A stretch of 64,000 bases of DNA. Source: Sphaeramia orbicularis (Eukaryota; Chordata; Actinopteri; Kurtiformes; Apogonidae). The DNA is taken from NCBI RefSeq assembly GCF_902148855.1, contig NC_043965.1, positions 25,687,523-25,751,522 of the forward strand, written 5' to 3'. Shown here in pieces: positions 49,901-63,600 of this stretch. The position numbers were made by a program, and so were the translations under genes. Position 1 is the stretch's first letter. Each line of letters opens with the position of its first letter. The notes beneath the pieces were generated by a model. That model saw only the letters and a program-made list of their open reading frames with translations, did no database searches and had not been told where the DNA came from.

Positions 49901-51040
49901 ATATTCAGTGATCCATTTTGTGTACATTTCAAACAGAGAAACACAAATCCTCAGATTATATCATTAGAAAACTTTGTAATGAAACAAGACTCTGTCAAAG
50001 AAAAGATGTTAAACTAAGCCCTTCAGTCATACATTATTTTTTTTGTTTGGGTTTTTTTTCTTGAAAATGGATACTTTATATTTATACCTGCTCCTTGTTA
50101 GAACAACGTAATATGTATGGAATACATATTTTATTTAATGAAGATTAGTTATAAGCATCAAAGGTTATTTTATAAGTGGAGATAAATTAAGATGACTGGC
50201 AGCACGACTGCTGTTTTGTTCTCCTATTGCTGACTTCAAAAGATGATAGTGCTTATTGCCACTTATTGTACTGAATATTTGCAAAAGTACTATATGTTTT
50301 TAGTAACAAGCATGGTTTACAATTAGGTTAGGGTTAATTCTGTGAACGAACGAACTCTGGACGAATTCCTAGCTAATGCTAGTCTTTCATGACATACTAT
50401 GGATGAAGAAAAAATTGAAACAGCCAATCTAACTAGTAAACAATCTGAACAAAAAACATTAATGGTCTACTGAGACAGAGGAGAAGCCACAGTGATGTAA
50501 ATAATGTGAAAACAAACTTCTAGGCAAGTCATCATATGAGTGAACTTTAAACTGTGACATTCTGTACTTGACTGGCTGATTGTTTATAGGGAGAAGCAGA
50601 GAAGTAAATGGACAGACTGAGATAAGAGATCACATGACCTCTGCTTGCTAATAGAAGTAATTGCCATCTATAGCTTAATGCTAATCCAATCCAGACCTGC
50701 TGACAGAACTTAAGTTTTCTATGGTCCACATGGGTTCCCAAAATGAGGAATGTCAATAATACAAAGCCTCAGGTCACACACACCAGGGTTAAGTAACACA
50801 GTAACGGCCAGGCTCACCCTTGTTGGTGGTAGGGGCACTGGGAGGGCTGGAAACAAGCGTGGGTGCTTCTCTCCACGCTCGCTCCAGGCTGTTATGCTGC
50901 TTGGCTAGCTGCTCAATTGTTTCCTCTAGGTGGGTACGCTGCTCCCGCTCATACTGCAGCGCACGCTGCCATCTCCTACTGTGAGTCTCTGCTAGGTCTA
51001 GGAAGTCTCGACACGCCTGGGGGAATATACACACAAGTCC

Positions 51041-51095
<55 letters not shown>

Positions 51096-54000
51096 CACCA
51101 TGGTTAAATTTCCACAAAATACAATAATGAAAATCAATGTGTAAAATTGCTGTTCACAGCAGCAAAGATACAGGTTAATATCCATTTCCAAGAGCTGAGA
51201 GTTTTGGATTGAATGACAAGCTTGAAAATAACATATGATGCAGAGAGTGCGTCTCTTCTAAGTGCTTTACAATACAGCTGATCTCAGACATAGCGACACC
51301 AACACTAAAAATCAAACCTCAATGGCTATTTAAAACATGCACTTATGCGTATATCTGAACTTGAACAGATAACTCACTATATAAGCCAAATGAAGCTAAA
51401 TCTTCACTTGATGAGGCTGAACAATTCCTAAGCAATAAACAATGGGATGGAATAAGGTTATTGTAATCAAAGCTATTCACCATCACTTCATTAGTATGTT
51501 AATAGCATGTTAATTAGTTGTCTGCTGATCATTTACTGAGTGTCCCTGCTGTGTCAAAACTGTGTCAGAGTTAAGTGTAAACATCAGTGAGTGATGAGCT
51601 AGAGGTCAAGTCCATGATTGCACAGCAGACTGTATTTGAATAAGGAGGGGGCATCATTGTTGCTGCCCTGGGTTTACTGCAGAGGTTACTTCAGATCAAA
51701 TATATAATATATGTCAGCACTTGCTGCCACTACATTATGTGACTCAGAGCCTTGGCTCATGGTAAACCCAAAGGTCAATGAACCTAAATAACGCTGTATA
51801 ACTGACAACATGCCTGAAGAACATGTCACGTGACAGACACTCAGCTGTCAGCGAGTAGGCCTCCAGGGGAACAGTTTCTGAAGAACCATGTTGAAACCAC
51901 GTCAGCGCAACTGGGCACTCTTGTAACATTTTATGTGGACATGCTTTTGTAGTTCCCCATGAGCAGAAAAGAAGTGCCCAAAGGCAAAAAGGACATAGAA
52001 AATTAGTTTGAACTGCACAATAATGTAGTGGCCGTAGGCAGCAAACTAGAGGCATGTAAGTGTTACCATGTTAAATGATGCCTGCTCTCTAAGGCCAGAG
52101 AGGGTTTATCAGGATGTACAGGATGTATCACCTTTAGGCTGCAGGAAGAGAAAAAAGGACGCGGTAACACCTGACCCTGCACTTGATCTGTTCCAAGTAC
52201 AACAGATATCTACCCAGCCAGAAAACATTTCAGGATCATCTCACTGCAGCCTTTTTCTTAAATCAGTTTCAAACATGGTCAGATTATACAGATACAGAGT
52301 ACAAACATTTATAAAATTATGAAAAAGCTACAATCAGTCATGTGTAATGAGTCTGCAACAACCTGAAGACATTAAATTCATGCTTGCAATTTAAATATAT
52401 GCGCTAGCATTTATCATATTTGTTGTTATTTATCAAATTGCATTTAATTTGACTGAATAACTGTACAGAGAAGCAAAAGCGGACACATAAATTATTATTC
52501 ACAGCTAAAACAAGAGTAATGTAGCTGTCGGTGTCTCTGTATCTTTCAGTTTTCATGCATCACCTTTAAAACATGCAGCACAAACATTTGTACTGAAAGA
52601 AGACAACTAAACAAATTGTCAAGAAAGAAATTACTTTTTAAAGACAGATACAAAAAATGGAAATATGACACACACAGGCATATTGAACTGTGACTATCTA
52701 GTGATAATAATAGAATATTTACAAAAATCATATGCATTAAATTGCAGCAAAATTTCAAAATCACACTGTCAAGAACATAAAAAAAAATCTCTATCTTAGC
52801 ATTTTACAGAAACCACTAAAATGACAACATTTTTCATAGGAAAACCAAATCTATCCCCAATCCCCTCTTACCTTCAGCAGGTTTATGTAAAGTGTCTTAA
52901 CATCAAGGTCTGAGGTTCATTTTAAATGTGGATGTGCATGTGACGTGGGGCACTTCCTCAGACTCTACAATGATATGAAACTCAACACCCACTTGAAAAA
53001 GTTTGATACTTCCACTTTTTTATGCTGAGTCTCCAGTCCGAACACAGACTGCATGTGACTTCCAGTGGGTTAAGAAAGGTTACGAGTGTATTTAGCTATG
53101 AATGGAGTTGATGTGCAGTTAAGAACACATACTTAAAAAAAAGTGTCACTATCAAATCAAAAGTGTTAGATGAACTCTGCAAAAGGACAAATGTAAATTG
53201 GTAGGTGTATTAATATGCCCAAACACAAAAAGGCAAGTGCTTAAATGTAGTGGTACATGTGAGAAGTCACCACTACCTGAACTGAGTGTTCAGATCTCAG
53301 ATCACTGGGATCATGCAGTTCTGACCTGCTAATAGGGCCTCCTCCTCCTCCTCCTCCTCCACCCCTTAATGTCTCTTCTCTCCTAACTTTAATAAATCTT
53401 AAGAACTGACATGTCAAGCCTTTATGCAACCAAAAACCACAGAGAGCCAAACACTCATATCCAGCAATGCTCTTTCCTTTAAGAAAGTCATTTAAAAGAC
53501 CAGAAATCACTACAGGGAGTTAGTGGCAACACTTCTTTCTCATTAGAGGTACATTCTTGAGAAAACTAATGGTCTTATCTATTTTAGTGCTTAGTCTGTG
53601 AGATCTGATTTCCCATTTCAATTAATTAAAAAATGCGTGACATAAGGAAGGTAGAGGCTCACCATTTTGACCAAATGTGTTAAATCCATTGACATTACAT
53701 GACATTTTTTTGCATTACTATGGTTAGACTCAAGTATGTTAATAAGCTGTTTCAGCACACACTGCAGCATATTTAATCTTCCAACAAATTTTAAAATCTT
53801 AAGTTCTTGCAATCAAACGAAGACTATGAATTAAAATCATTAACCACAGCAACAACATACTAATCAGAAAATATAAGACACAAGCACTCATGCACACACT
53901 ACACCAAATATTTTCTGAACCAAGTAAAAACAAAGGTTTTACCAAATCCAAGCCACCAAGAGAAGCAGAACACTTTTGTATTTGTCTGGTTTGACTCAGA

Positions 54001-55498
54001 GCAGGTCTGTCTGCTAACTGTGGTCTAGAAAGCTCTGACATTCCTCACCAGGCAGGGAGGGTCTAGGGTTTGAGGGGGGAGCAGGGGCTATTCCTGTCCC
54101 CCCCATCTGCAATCATATCTAGTGTCATGCCTTCAGGACCTCAATGCTCTCTCAGCTCCCATCCACTACTCACACATTGTAAAGCCTGTGGTATTTATCA
54201 TTGCAGAGAATGGAGCAGGGCCAGATACAGTAGAGTTTGTCCTACTCTGATCGTTGTAAACACAACCTGCACACCTGATGTAATGGCAACTTAAACTGGG
54301 CTTGTATTATAATAATCTGGACACATTCAGAAATAGGTTAAATTGTAATAAAAAAAAAACCAAAACATTAAAATCAGCGGTATTCTGAATTAATCATAAT
54401 GTGCACAGACTCACCATCAGCTAATTTTCTGTCAGAGGTAATATAGTTAACTATCATCTTGACCCATGGGGATCCACGGGTTCTAGATGTGGTAGTTTTT
54501 ATGCTGTTGTGTATTTGTGCATGCTGTACTGCATTTGTCCAGCAGTCACCTCCAAAGTGTTGTAGTTATAGCAACGTGATTATAAGGCTATTGTATTCCA
54601 AAATTACTAATGTCTCCCAAAATATTGGTCCTATCAACTGGCTGTTTTCGCTATTGTGTTCCTTGACTAAAAATACATAAGTGTGCCAAAGTGCAGCAGT
54701 CAGTTCTTTATGGATTTTATGTGAGTCCCCAGATACACAAACACGGACACAGAGGCCACTTGGCTTTTATAATATAGATGAAAATTAAAACTGCTGACCT
54801 GAAAATGTCAGCTTTCAAAAACATAAAGTAAATAAAGACTACAACAACAAAAATGAAACTGGAACTAAAACAAATACCACTGCAGGTAAAATCAGGGTTA
54901 TTTTCATTTCTTTCCTATTGTTAATTGTTCATGGTGCCCTAAAACTGACTGCCTAAATACTATACTAAAACAGTCAAGTCTTCAAAATAAAGTTAAAACT
55001 AGTTATGCACTTGTAAAAACATCTAAAAATCTAAGTTAAATTAAAGACCAAATTGATAATTTCCTATCTACAATAACCACTTTGGGGTTTGTGTATTTAA
55101 GTTGAACAGGATATAGCCCATGAGGTGACCTTATCCCTCATCACTCCTCAGGACATTTAAGATGCCTGGTATTCTTGTCACACGATCAAACATGCAGTAC
55201 ATGGTCAACTGCTGCATTTTGTAGCTGTGTCTGTCCCTGATACTTACATTGATCATAGCATTGGAAGTGATGCGGAAGAGGGTGGCTCGCTCATTGACTG
55301 CTTTGATCTTCTCTCCTCCCTCCACAGGGACTTTCAGACCCTCGAGTTCACTCAAGGAACGCTGCAGTGCCGCTCCATGCTTGGCAATCAGGTCATTACA
55401 TGTGCTGAGGTCATCGAGCTTGCTCACTAGTATCTTCAGAGTGCCCTGAATTTCACTGTGGTCCGACTGAGATGTGGGCTCCTCGTCTCCGGAGTCAT
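40970..55498 (-). CDS. osbp2: oxysterol-binding protein 2 (ORP4), 12 exons, PH exons outside
   Basis: A sterol/PI4P-binding protein at ER-Golgi contact sites. Exons: 55498-55248, 51016-50818, 49664-49541, 48888-48822, 48077-47925, 47824-47579, 47087-46967, 46319-46216, 44196-44101, 43755-43571, 43430-43210, 41112-40970; all phases agree. The first two hold the coiled-coil region (RATLFRITSNAMIN; ACRDFLDLAETHSRRWQ). Exon 3 has an acidic run and the VAP-binding FFAT motif EYFDAME. The ORD starts around NYSLNLWSIMKNCIGKELSK, and its signature EQVSHHPP is split between exons 6 and 7. The end is YKGGYWETKEKQDWSMCPDIF without its last residues shown separately. Neighbours tcn2 and ccdc117 favour osbp2 over osbp. 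The PH-domain exons must lie beyond 64000 or go unrecognised here. Confidence 0.93.
41822..41866. repeat. (GAGT)n/(GT)n microsatellite
   Basis: GAGT and GT units in the last osbp2 intron. Confidence 0.9.
42390..42560. repeat. dispersed repeat, unclassified, copy 2
   Basis: Shares an exact 22-base core (42478-42499) and flanking blocks with 1560-1770. Intronic in osbp2; the rest of that intron shows nothing else. Confidence 0.4.
45285..45400. repeat. fragment of an interspersed repeat
   Basis: AGAGATGCATGGATTG and GGCCGATAGCTGATAC resemble a dispersed fish repeat that begins near GATGCACCGATT and contains GGCCGATACCGATAC. Too short to place in a class. The remainder of intron 44197-46215 looks plain. 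Confidence 0.3.
51043..51093. repeat. (CA)n microsatellite close to an osbp2 acceptor
   Basis: About 25 CA units, reading (TG)n on the coding strand. The array ends less than 30 bases from the acceptor of exon 51016-50818. Confidence 0.95.
51094..55247. other. osbp2 intron, no gene seen
   Basis: The long intron between the two coiled-coil exons. Apart from a (CTC)n run at 53338-53362, I see no exon, transposon end or RNA gene. Confidence 0.5.
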
Positions 55499-56843
55499 CT
55501 GGAAGGAAGGAGGTCAAAGGTCACACACTTTTAATCATAGAGAAGAATGGGGATTTGCAAGCATACAAATATTTTGGAGAGGTTTGTGTAAAATAGTTCT
55601 TTGCACACTTTTACGGAACCAAAAATTATGTCTTTTCTCAATCCAGACCAATGAAGATGCACTGACTTTACTTACAACAAGACAAATAAATATCTAGTTT
55701 CATCACTGTTTAGTGACCTTCACTGTCCAGCGTCCATTCAGGACTCATGGTGACTATGGTGTGTTGTTCACTTATCTTTGGTTTGTATGCATGTTTAATT
55801 AATTACAACACTACGCAAAAGTCAATAGACCATGAAAAGACAAATACTTAGTCACCATGACGACAAACCTTTTAACAATGAACTGCTTCACTGATGAAAT
55901 TAGTTTGATTTTACAGATGACTTCCTCTGACACACATATTAATGCGTTCATAAGAAAGGAACTCACTAAACATGACTTTTCAGAGATTATTAGAAGTAAA
56001 TGTAAGCAGCGTCAGGGCACTGAATTACAGCCTGCTGGTCTACATCCATGAACCACTGCTGTCACAGTTCTCTGTCTCTATGATGTCACTTAAAAGAGGC
56101 TACTCAAGGTTACAGGGGTTACACAGAACATATGACACCAGCCTTGCAGTGTCAGCTCTACATTACAAAACACGTACAGGGATGCACGTGTATGTAGTGA
56201 AAGCATAAGAATACATGGAAAGTAATACACTTCAGATTTCCCCTTGGTATCTTAGAGTCTTAGGAGCTGTGATTGCAGTTGGTTGTCAGTTTGGGGAATT
56301 AAATGTATCATATGTGAATAAATACTAATGATAATTTAACATTTTACTATAACAATAATTTATAACTGTGGATTTCAACATTATACACAGACATTAGTAA
56401 GATAAAAGTGAAAACATATACTCACAAGTGCTCATACATTAAGGTTTACAACAGCAAAGTCATTATTTCACTAATTGCTGGATAACTGGAATAAATTTTG
56501 ATCTTAATGGCTTACAGAAACCTTAAATGTAACCACAAATGACAACAAACCGTAACAGATAAGTCTCAGCATAGTTTTTTTTCTCCTCTTTTCATTTGGC
56601 CAAGATTACTGTGAAAAAAAATGTATTGATCCACACTCAGGAAACTCATTTATAAAAAAAAACAAACAAAAAAAACCCCCTCAATATCTGGCTTCCTGAA
56701 CAAGCACGGATGAGAACATGTACATTTTTATTATACTAATTTATTATATTGAACAGTATGAAGAAAAAGCAAGAAAACAAGAGGGAGAAGAGGGGCACTA
56801 AGAGGAAGAGTGATTCCAGAAGGAAGAGGAAGAGACTTTAATT

Positions 56844-57057
56844 CAGGGGTGTCAAACTCCGGTCCTTGAGGGCTGGTATCCTGCATGTTTTAGATATTTC
56901 CCTCTTCCAGCCACACCTGGTTCAATTAATGATCAGCTCATCATCATGCTCTGCAGAAGCTTGATAATGATGTAATGGCTTCCAGGTGTGATGGAAGAGG
57001 GAAATATCTAAAACATGCAGGATACCAGCCCTCGAGGATCTGAGTTTGACACCCCTG
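56844..57057. mobile_element. hAT-type foldback MITE, copy 2 (214 bp)
   Basis: Ends are CAGGGGTGTCAAACTC and inverted GAGTTTGACACCCCTG. It is flanked by a perfect 8-base duplication, CTTTAATT, at 56836-56843 and 57058-57065. The two arms (about 85 bases each) are almost perfectly complementary; the centre is about 45 bases. Better preserved than the relative at 16155, so probably younger. Confidence 0.9.
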
Positions 57058-57578
57058 CTTTAATTATTCCAACAGGGAAATATATTTTTGAAACCAAGGG
57101 GTTAAAGGTTTGAGTGGAAAGAGAATGTTTCCGAACCGCTCTTCCACCTTCTGACCTTCTAATGCTCTCACTTCTAAAAAGTACTCCTCTGGTGCTGTCA
57201 ACTCTCTGGCATGCAGAGAACACTTCCTCACATTGAAAAGGTCTGTAGTGTAGCCGATAGCAACGACTGTCACAGTCTTTGTGAAGAAGAAGCACTACAG
57301 CAACACTTACTCATAAAAACATGGCAGCTTACTGTGACCTCGAAGCAGAAGAGACCATCACCTCTGTCGAGCCTATTTACACTGTATAAATATAACGTGA
57401 ATCTCTAAGGATGATGATAGCCTGGTGCGCACATCATGTAGCAATGATAACCTTCTATGAGCAGCACAGAAACCTAAGACTATATACAAAAGCAGTTTTA
57501 GGTTAATAGCAGCAAGAGAAAAAGAGAACTGACGTGAGGTGAGCGTATAGAAGAAGAAGGACTCATAAAAAAGCTCAC

Positions 57579-57603
57579 CATGTTGGAATTCTTGGACATC
57601 CAT
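57579..57603 (-). CDS. osbp2: candidate alternative first exon of osbp2
   Basis: An ATG with A at -3 and G at +4 opens MDVQEFQH and ends after one base of the next codon at a near-consensus donor (GTGAGC). That phase fits the exon at 55498, whose first two bases complete an Asp: MDVQEFQHDDSGDEE. The resulting protein would be 644 residues and lack the PH domain, like the short ORP4S form known in mammals. Family residues DDSGDEE start exactly at the join. No transcript evidence is available here. Confidence 0.5.
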
Positions 57604-60600
57604 TTTCACTCAAAGGTAACCAACGATCACACACAGGTCACTCAGCTCTAGTCCCTGAGGTAACATGTGGACATGGTGAAAAAACCTTCAGAGAGAAAAT
57701 AACTGTCTGGCTATTAGAAGAAGGACACACAAACAAAATGGTCCAAGTAAAGGTCAACACAGGAGCTCTAGAGCACCAAAAACCCCAGAGGAAATCTAAA
57801 ATATCCACCCATCTCCAGCAAGCATTAGAGAAGGAGTCAAATTGCACTGAATTTCAATAAAGTCACTGCAGTGAAATGCAGGTAAAGAAGGTGGAAAAAA
57901 CACTGCTGAAAAAAACAACAACAAAAAAATATTAACTGGATCGTGTGCTGAGAGACAGGGAGTTGCCGTTCAAAGGGACGCAAGAAACCGTAAAAGAAGT
58001 GAGTGAGAAAGCCAAAGAGCATGGAAAGAGGATAATGAAATGAGCCTTAAACTGATAAAGCATGACCATGGCAGGAAAGTCCTTAAATAGACAAGTTAGA
58101 TGGTGAGTTGGACCACTTTTGAAATTCTTCCCACGAGGCCTGCCACATGCCTCTCCAACCAAAATCATATGACACTATCTTAATATACTACTGAACAATA
58201 AAATGTGCAAATGTAAAGATGTAACTTTTAAAAGCCATGTGTTTTTTATTTGATACAATCAGATTGCTCTTGTAGCTTTCAGATTTTCAATAAAACAGAT
58301 TCTTCCTATTCATGTAAGATTATATCCTAATCTGAAATTTGTGTTTTGACTGTAGTGTAAAGACCTCTAATGAAAACGTGACATGATGTTTCCTGGCCCT
58401 TGTAGAGTGAGACTGAATATAGACAAAACCAATCAAATTTTTTAAATCATATTTATCCTGATACAAAAATCAAGGTTACTCAAAGTCAGTCACCACAGAG
58501 CTGCAGTAACCCCAGTGCTCTGCCTCAGTGTGAAATTACAGAGCAGCCTCCGGATAATATTAGGATACTCAGAGTACTGTTAGAAGGACACTGGGTGGAT
58601 CAGTGTAAAACAAGCAGCACAAGAGAAATAGTAGCCAACACTGTTCCTATGGAGAGCACTGAACCCATTACCTCACTTTCTAATAATAAAAATTAATAAC
58701 ACATTTGTGGGCTGTAACTATTGGATTCATCAAAGGTTAATTGTGCTCATGCCTTATAGATTATATTCCATTAATAGGAGCACATGTGAATCACCAGTTT
58801 ATGATAAAGGCAATTGGCAGGTGTTAATTCTTTGGTCAAACATTACCAAACACCCCGTGTCTCAGAAAATATATTTGCTAGGGTGCACTGCAGTGGAGCC
58901 TTGCTCTTATTATTCACCCTCATTCTGCCAATGAGTTCAGCAGCTCTAAGCAATGCCACTTAAAAATAAACTGTCACATGTACCAGGGCATATTTGTTTA
59001 GAGGAGACTGCTTCCAACGCCTGCAAAACTAATTCTATGGTGTTAGTTTAATCTCAAAATACTTGCGCATTAAAAACCAGGAGCTTGCATGCAGTTTGAG
59101 CACATTGACAAGTATTAATGAGTAGAAAGCATCCTCAAATGTGGTCCAATGAGCACAAGATACTAACAAGCATGAGCTGAAGACCTCTGTGTACTTGCAG
59201 CTGCTCAACACTTTTGAGACTTTTGAGCAGAGGACAGTGTCTCTGTTGATGAAAGAGGAAGGTTGACCTTGTACCAGTCCCACACTCGAAGGATGAGCAT
59301 ATAGAATATATATCACATGATGAGGATGTTTTCCACTTCCAGATAGCGTTATGTGTGCTTGTATCATGTACATTTGTCTAGTTTTTTAATTAAATCAATG
59401 CAATATAACACTCTTTCCAAAAACTCAAGAGGACTGTCTGCTCAAACAAGCTGCAAAAACAAATTTTGGCTACTGTTTGTGTTTTGCAGACTGTCTGATA
59501 ACAAGGAAAAACCATGACACAAGATTTCTTCAATACAAAATGAAGCCAACAGAAATATGCTACAAATGTCCTTTTCACACTGCTGTTTTGGTTCACTGAG
59601 CCAGATAATCTGTAAAATGTCAAGCACTACAGCAGAGGTTTAAATCTTGGAAAGGTAGAAGCTAAACAAAAGATATCAATTTTATATCACAAAGAATGTC
59701 AATAAACAGTCAAGACATGGTTTTAAAGTAGATCTGTGTGGATAAATAACCTATGGATGCCTAGCTCACCCCCTCATATCTCTAGACCTGTTCTTTACAA
59801 CAACAGATGTGGATGGATGACTCTCCAAAGTGAAAGCAACACCACGGGACAAGGCCAGGAGCCCATTACAACGCCAGTCATGCCTCAAGGGCGTACTACC
59901 TCCCCCTCCCCCACAGCGTACCACCTCGGCGAACACCCTGATCAACAGAAATGAATATCCGTTTCCAGTTCTATCCTCGTCCTTCTCAAAAGATGATTCA
60001 TTTAAGCAAATATTTATGTGTAAAATGGACTGATTTTCGCCAGTTTATTCCTTTAATCAATAACATTCAAACACCCAGACACATCCATCCTCCTCCGCAA
60101 TATGTTCGTCTTCTTTACCTCTCACTTCCACCATACTGTCCACCTCAGACAACAGCACACAGGATTGAGAGGAAAACCAGGAGAATAGGGGGCAGACGAA
60201 TGTAATTGGGAGAGCAGTAGTATGCAATCCCACTGTCAGGGCTTGTCTCTCAGTTTGTCCCTGAGGACATGCTGTCAGATCAGTGCAGCCAGGCCTCTGG
60301 CTGACAACACATCACCCTGTGGCAGAAGGACGTATCGAGCAGCACAACAAGCAGCCAAGCACATGGGAGGAATGGACTGCCCCTGTGGATTAAAGATGAT
60401 ATTTAAACATACTAAAAGGCCTAACCACAACAACAGTTAGGATCTGGAAATAATGGGACATACTTCTATTTACATGGGATTTATAAGTCTTACCATGTTT
60501 TCATGGATCAGAATCAGCATGAGGTCCTGACTATGGAGCAATTTAACATGCAGACAGTGACTGTAAGATAAATACATGTTGCAGTTTCTTGAATTTCACG

Positions 60601-63600
60601 TTTTGATGTTATTCTTCTATTCTCACGAGAGAAATGTTACTTATTAGTTGCAGCCCTAGCTCCATCTATATATTAAACCTCAGTGTAGTCAAACTGATGA
60701 TTTGCCACAACTTTTCTGGGAATCATGTTTTATGTTACCTTTTAAATCTTATTTTCATTTCCCTTTCGTCATCTTAAGAGTTTGCAGACAAACTATGTTA
60801 TTGGCAATTTTATGATGGAAGGCATGCTTTGACTTCAGTATATTTATCTACATATCCAGTTTGATATCCTTTTTTATATACTGTATATGCGGATGCCAGT
60901 GCAGATAAAGTGAAAAGATGAAAAATGACTCATGTCATCACAACACCTTTTCCATTTCTCAAGAATCCACATCTTACATAAACAGCCTGTATAGTGATGT
61001 ATACAATTGTAATATCCCTCATGATTATTATGATATTGATTTCAATTACCCAGTCTGAAGGCAGTTGCAATCTAACACAGCCTTTGGTAGGAAAAGACTT
61101 CTTTCAGCATGGACAGCAAAGTGAGAGGGAGATAAAATGTTTTGCAGCTCAATGTTTTGATGAAGTGTGCAAGAGAGAGGAGAAAATATGAGAAGTATAT
61201 CAAAAACAGAAGTGAGAACAAGCTAGATGAAGAGAGAGGATGCGTCCCAGGGGAATGGAGTGTAATCCTGGCCAGTAATTGCTAACTGGCTCCATACCTC
61301 CCCTGAGATACATCACAAGGAGACAAACAGAGGAGACAGCAGGTTAAACCCAGTAACACTGCGCTCAGCTCTCCACAAGCAAATGAGAAACTGTGCAGTG
61401 CAACTCATCACTGTCCCCAAAGCTCTGCAGTACAGCTCTGGCAAAGGATCCAATCGAACGCTCTCAGAAAGCAGCAAATAGCTAAAGAAGAAATGGCAAA
61501 CTGTAGCAACGAAGCAATAAGTTTTAATTCAGTAACATTTTATAATCTGCAAGCGTAGACAAAAAAGAAAACAATCAGCCTGCTGACTCCTAAACTGTGG
61601 ATTTATATTCTAGTATGCGGAGTAAATTTTATTAATTCCCATCTGGTGCATCAAACCCGTGAGAGGAAAATGGCTTACTGCATGACTCCTACAGTGTGAA
61701 GCTTGAGCCATTAATTATCCTACAACCTAAGAATACTAACTGAGCCCATTTGAAGAAGTAGAGCCTGTGACTATGACAGCATCTTCAGGAAGTGTGGTAA
61801 TAATAATAATAATAATAATAAAAATAACAATTAAAAAAATGCTGCTTCACAGAAACAATGAATCACAAGCATATGTTTACTGTCCAAAACACTATGCTGC
61901 AGTAAGCTATTAACTGACCATATGATGTACTGTACTTTATATCTACCACAGAATTCCCATCATTACTGGGACAAAGAGCCTAATTAGAACTCATGCACCC
62001 AGGACTAGTAAGAATACATTGACCAACAACATGCTTGCAGACATGAATTCTTCATTTACATGCATGCAAACAGCCCCTGCAGATGTAAGTGAGCTGCCTT
62101 GGTTTGTGTAAAGGAGAGCTAGTACACAAACATGACTGCATTTTGAAGCCTGTGAGACATACAGTTTCTTAATTGCTTCGTTTCCAGCTTCTTAAAAATA
62201 GCTGCTCATTAGCGCATTCTATAGATATAAAAATGCTACAGTTGTAAAGCCTGTGGAAACTATATCACTTCTTACTTAAAAAGTAAAAAACTGTCTCTCC
62301 CCGAAGTGTGAAGTTTAAAGTTCATGCACTAGGGCTAAGTAATATGATATAATACATCATGTGACAATACTAATTTGTCAACAGTCAAAGATAATCCTGA
62401 GGCAAGATAATACTCATCATTATATTGTAGCAGGGAATTACTGGCAAAGTCCATGTTAATGGTAGCAATGAATATTCAGATTTTTGCATTTAAGTGATAA
62501 ACCCTCAATTGGTCAGATATTTAATATACTGATTCAGCCATGGGACGTTTTTGACTGGTTATCAAAACATTTCTTAAAATAAATGAAAATAAGTTATATA
62601 AAACAATATAATGATACTGCTATAAACAACTACATGTCATAAAAGGACACTGCTCAGACTTAAAAATTAGCAAGGTGGTGTAAACATGTTGTGCTGAAGT
62701 ATGTTGAGATCCAATTTGATTCCCCATTCAACTGCTCCTTGATCTGCTGATAATAAAGAAACATTTATCAAAATCATGATCCATGTGAAAGAAACCCTAA
62801 AACACTATAAGATGTGATCCATCATGCTTATTGTCCAAGTGCCAGTGCTTTAAGATAATGAGCCATGAAGGTTTCCATCACACCAGAGCAGAGGTGACCG
62901 CCTTCAGGAGCAGATAGTGAAAGTGTCTCTAAAGAACTCACTAATGCATGTGTATTGAGAGTCAAAAAATTAAAAATGATGAGGGCAGAGAGCTCTGCAC
63001 TACAGCTGACACTGCACTCCTTCTGACCTTTGTTAAAAAACTTGTACAGTGTAGGAGCTGTGTCATGAAAGAGGGACATAAGTAGGATCTTGACTGCTAT
63101 GAACACTGACAGTTTCCTTCATTCTAGCAGAAAAGAATCAGAGCAACTCCAACAGACCTCACTAAAACTGATTATCGAATTGATTTGGAATTTCACATGG
63201 AAGTGCAGCTCCAGAAGAGGTTTTACATGTCAACAATCTTCTCATTGTAACTGTGCTCCTCATAGCAGCCCAAGAACTCAAGAACACTTTCAGTTTCCAC
63301 TGAAGGACAACTGCAGATGCTACTGAGTATTAGCTCTCTGACAATGTCGGAATCACAGTACAATTTTCCTGGTCACACACATTTTTAAATAATATGATAA
63401 TAGAAAGGAATGATGCAGAAAATGTCTCATCGTAGAACTTATCCTATTTTTAACAGTAATATAATGGTGGGCGGTTGAATTAGAACTAATTCGTGCCTGT
63501 CAGATTTCAGGTCTGATTTGTTGGCATTCTTATTAAAATTAATAATAGTTGTTATTTTCATCAGTTTTATATTTTAAGGCTGTTTACTATTTTTTCCCCA

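Noticed and set aside
40970-55498. osbp2 considered as osbp
   Set aside because: The proteins are similar, but neighbouring tcn2 and ccdc117 match the OSBP2 region of human 22q12.
61240-61320. Possible hairpin (CCAGGGGAATGGAG paired with CTCCATACCTCCCCTG)
   Set aside because: The stem is short and interrupted and resembles no known microRNA; could be chance.
62828-63106. 92-residue minus-strand open frame
   Set aside because: No family match, no splice context, and composition like surrounding non-coding DNA.
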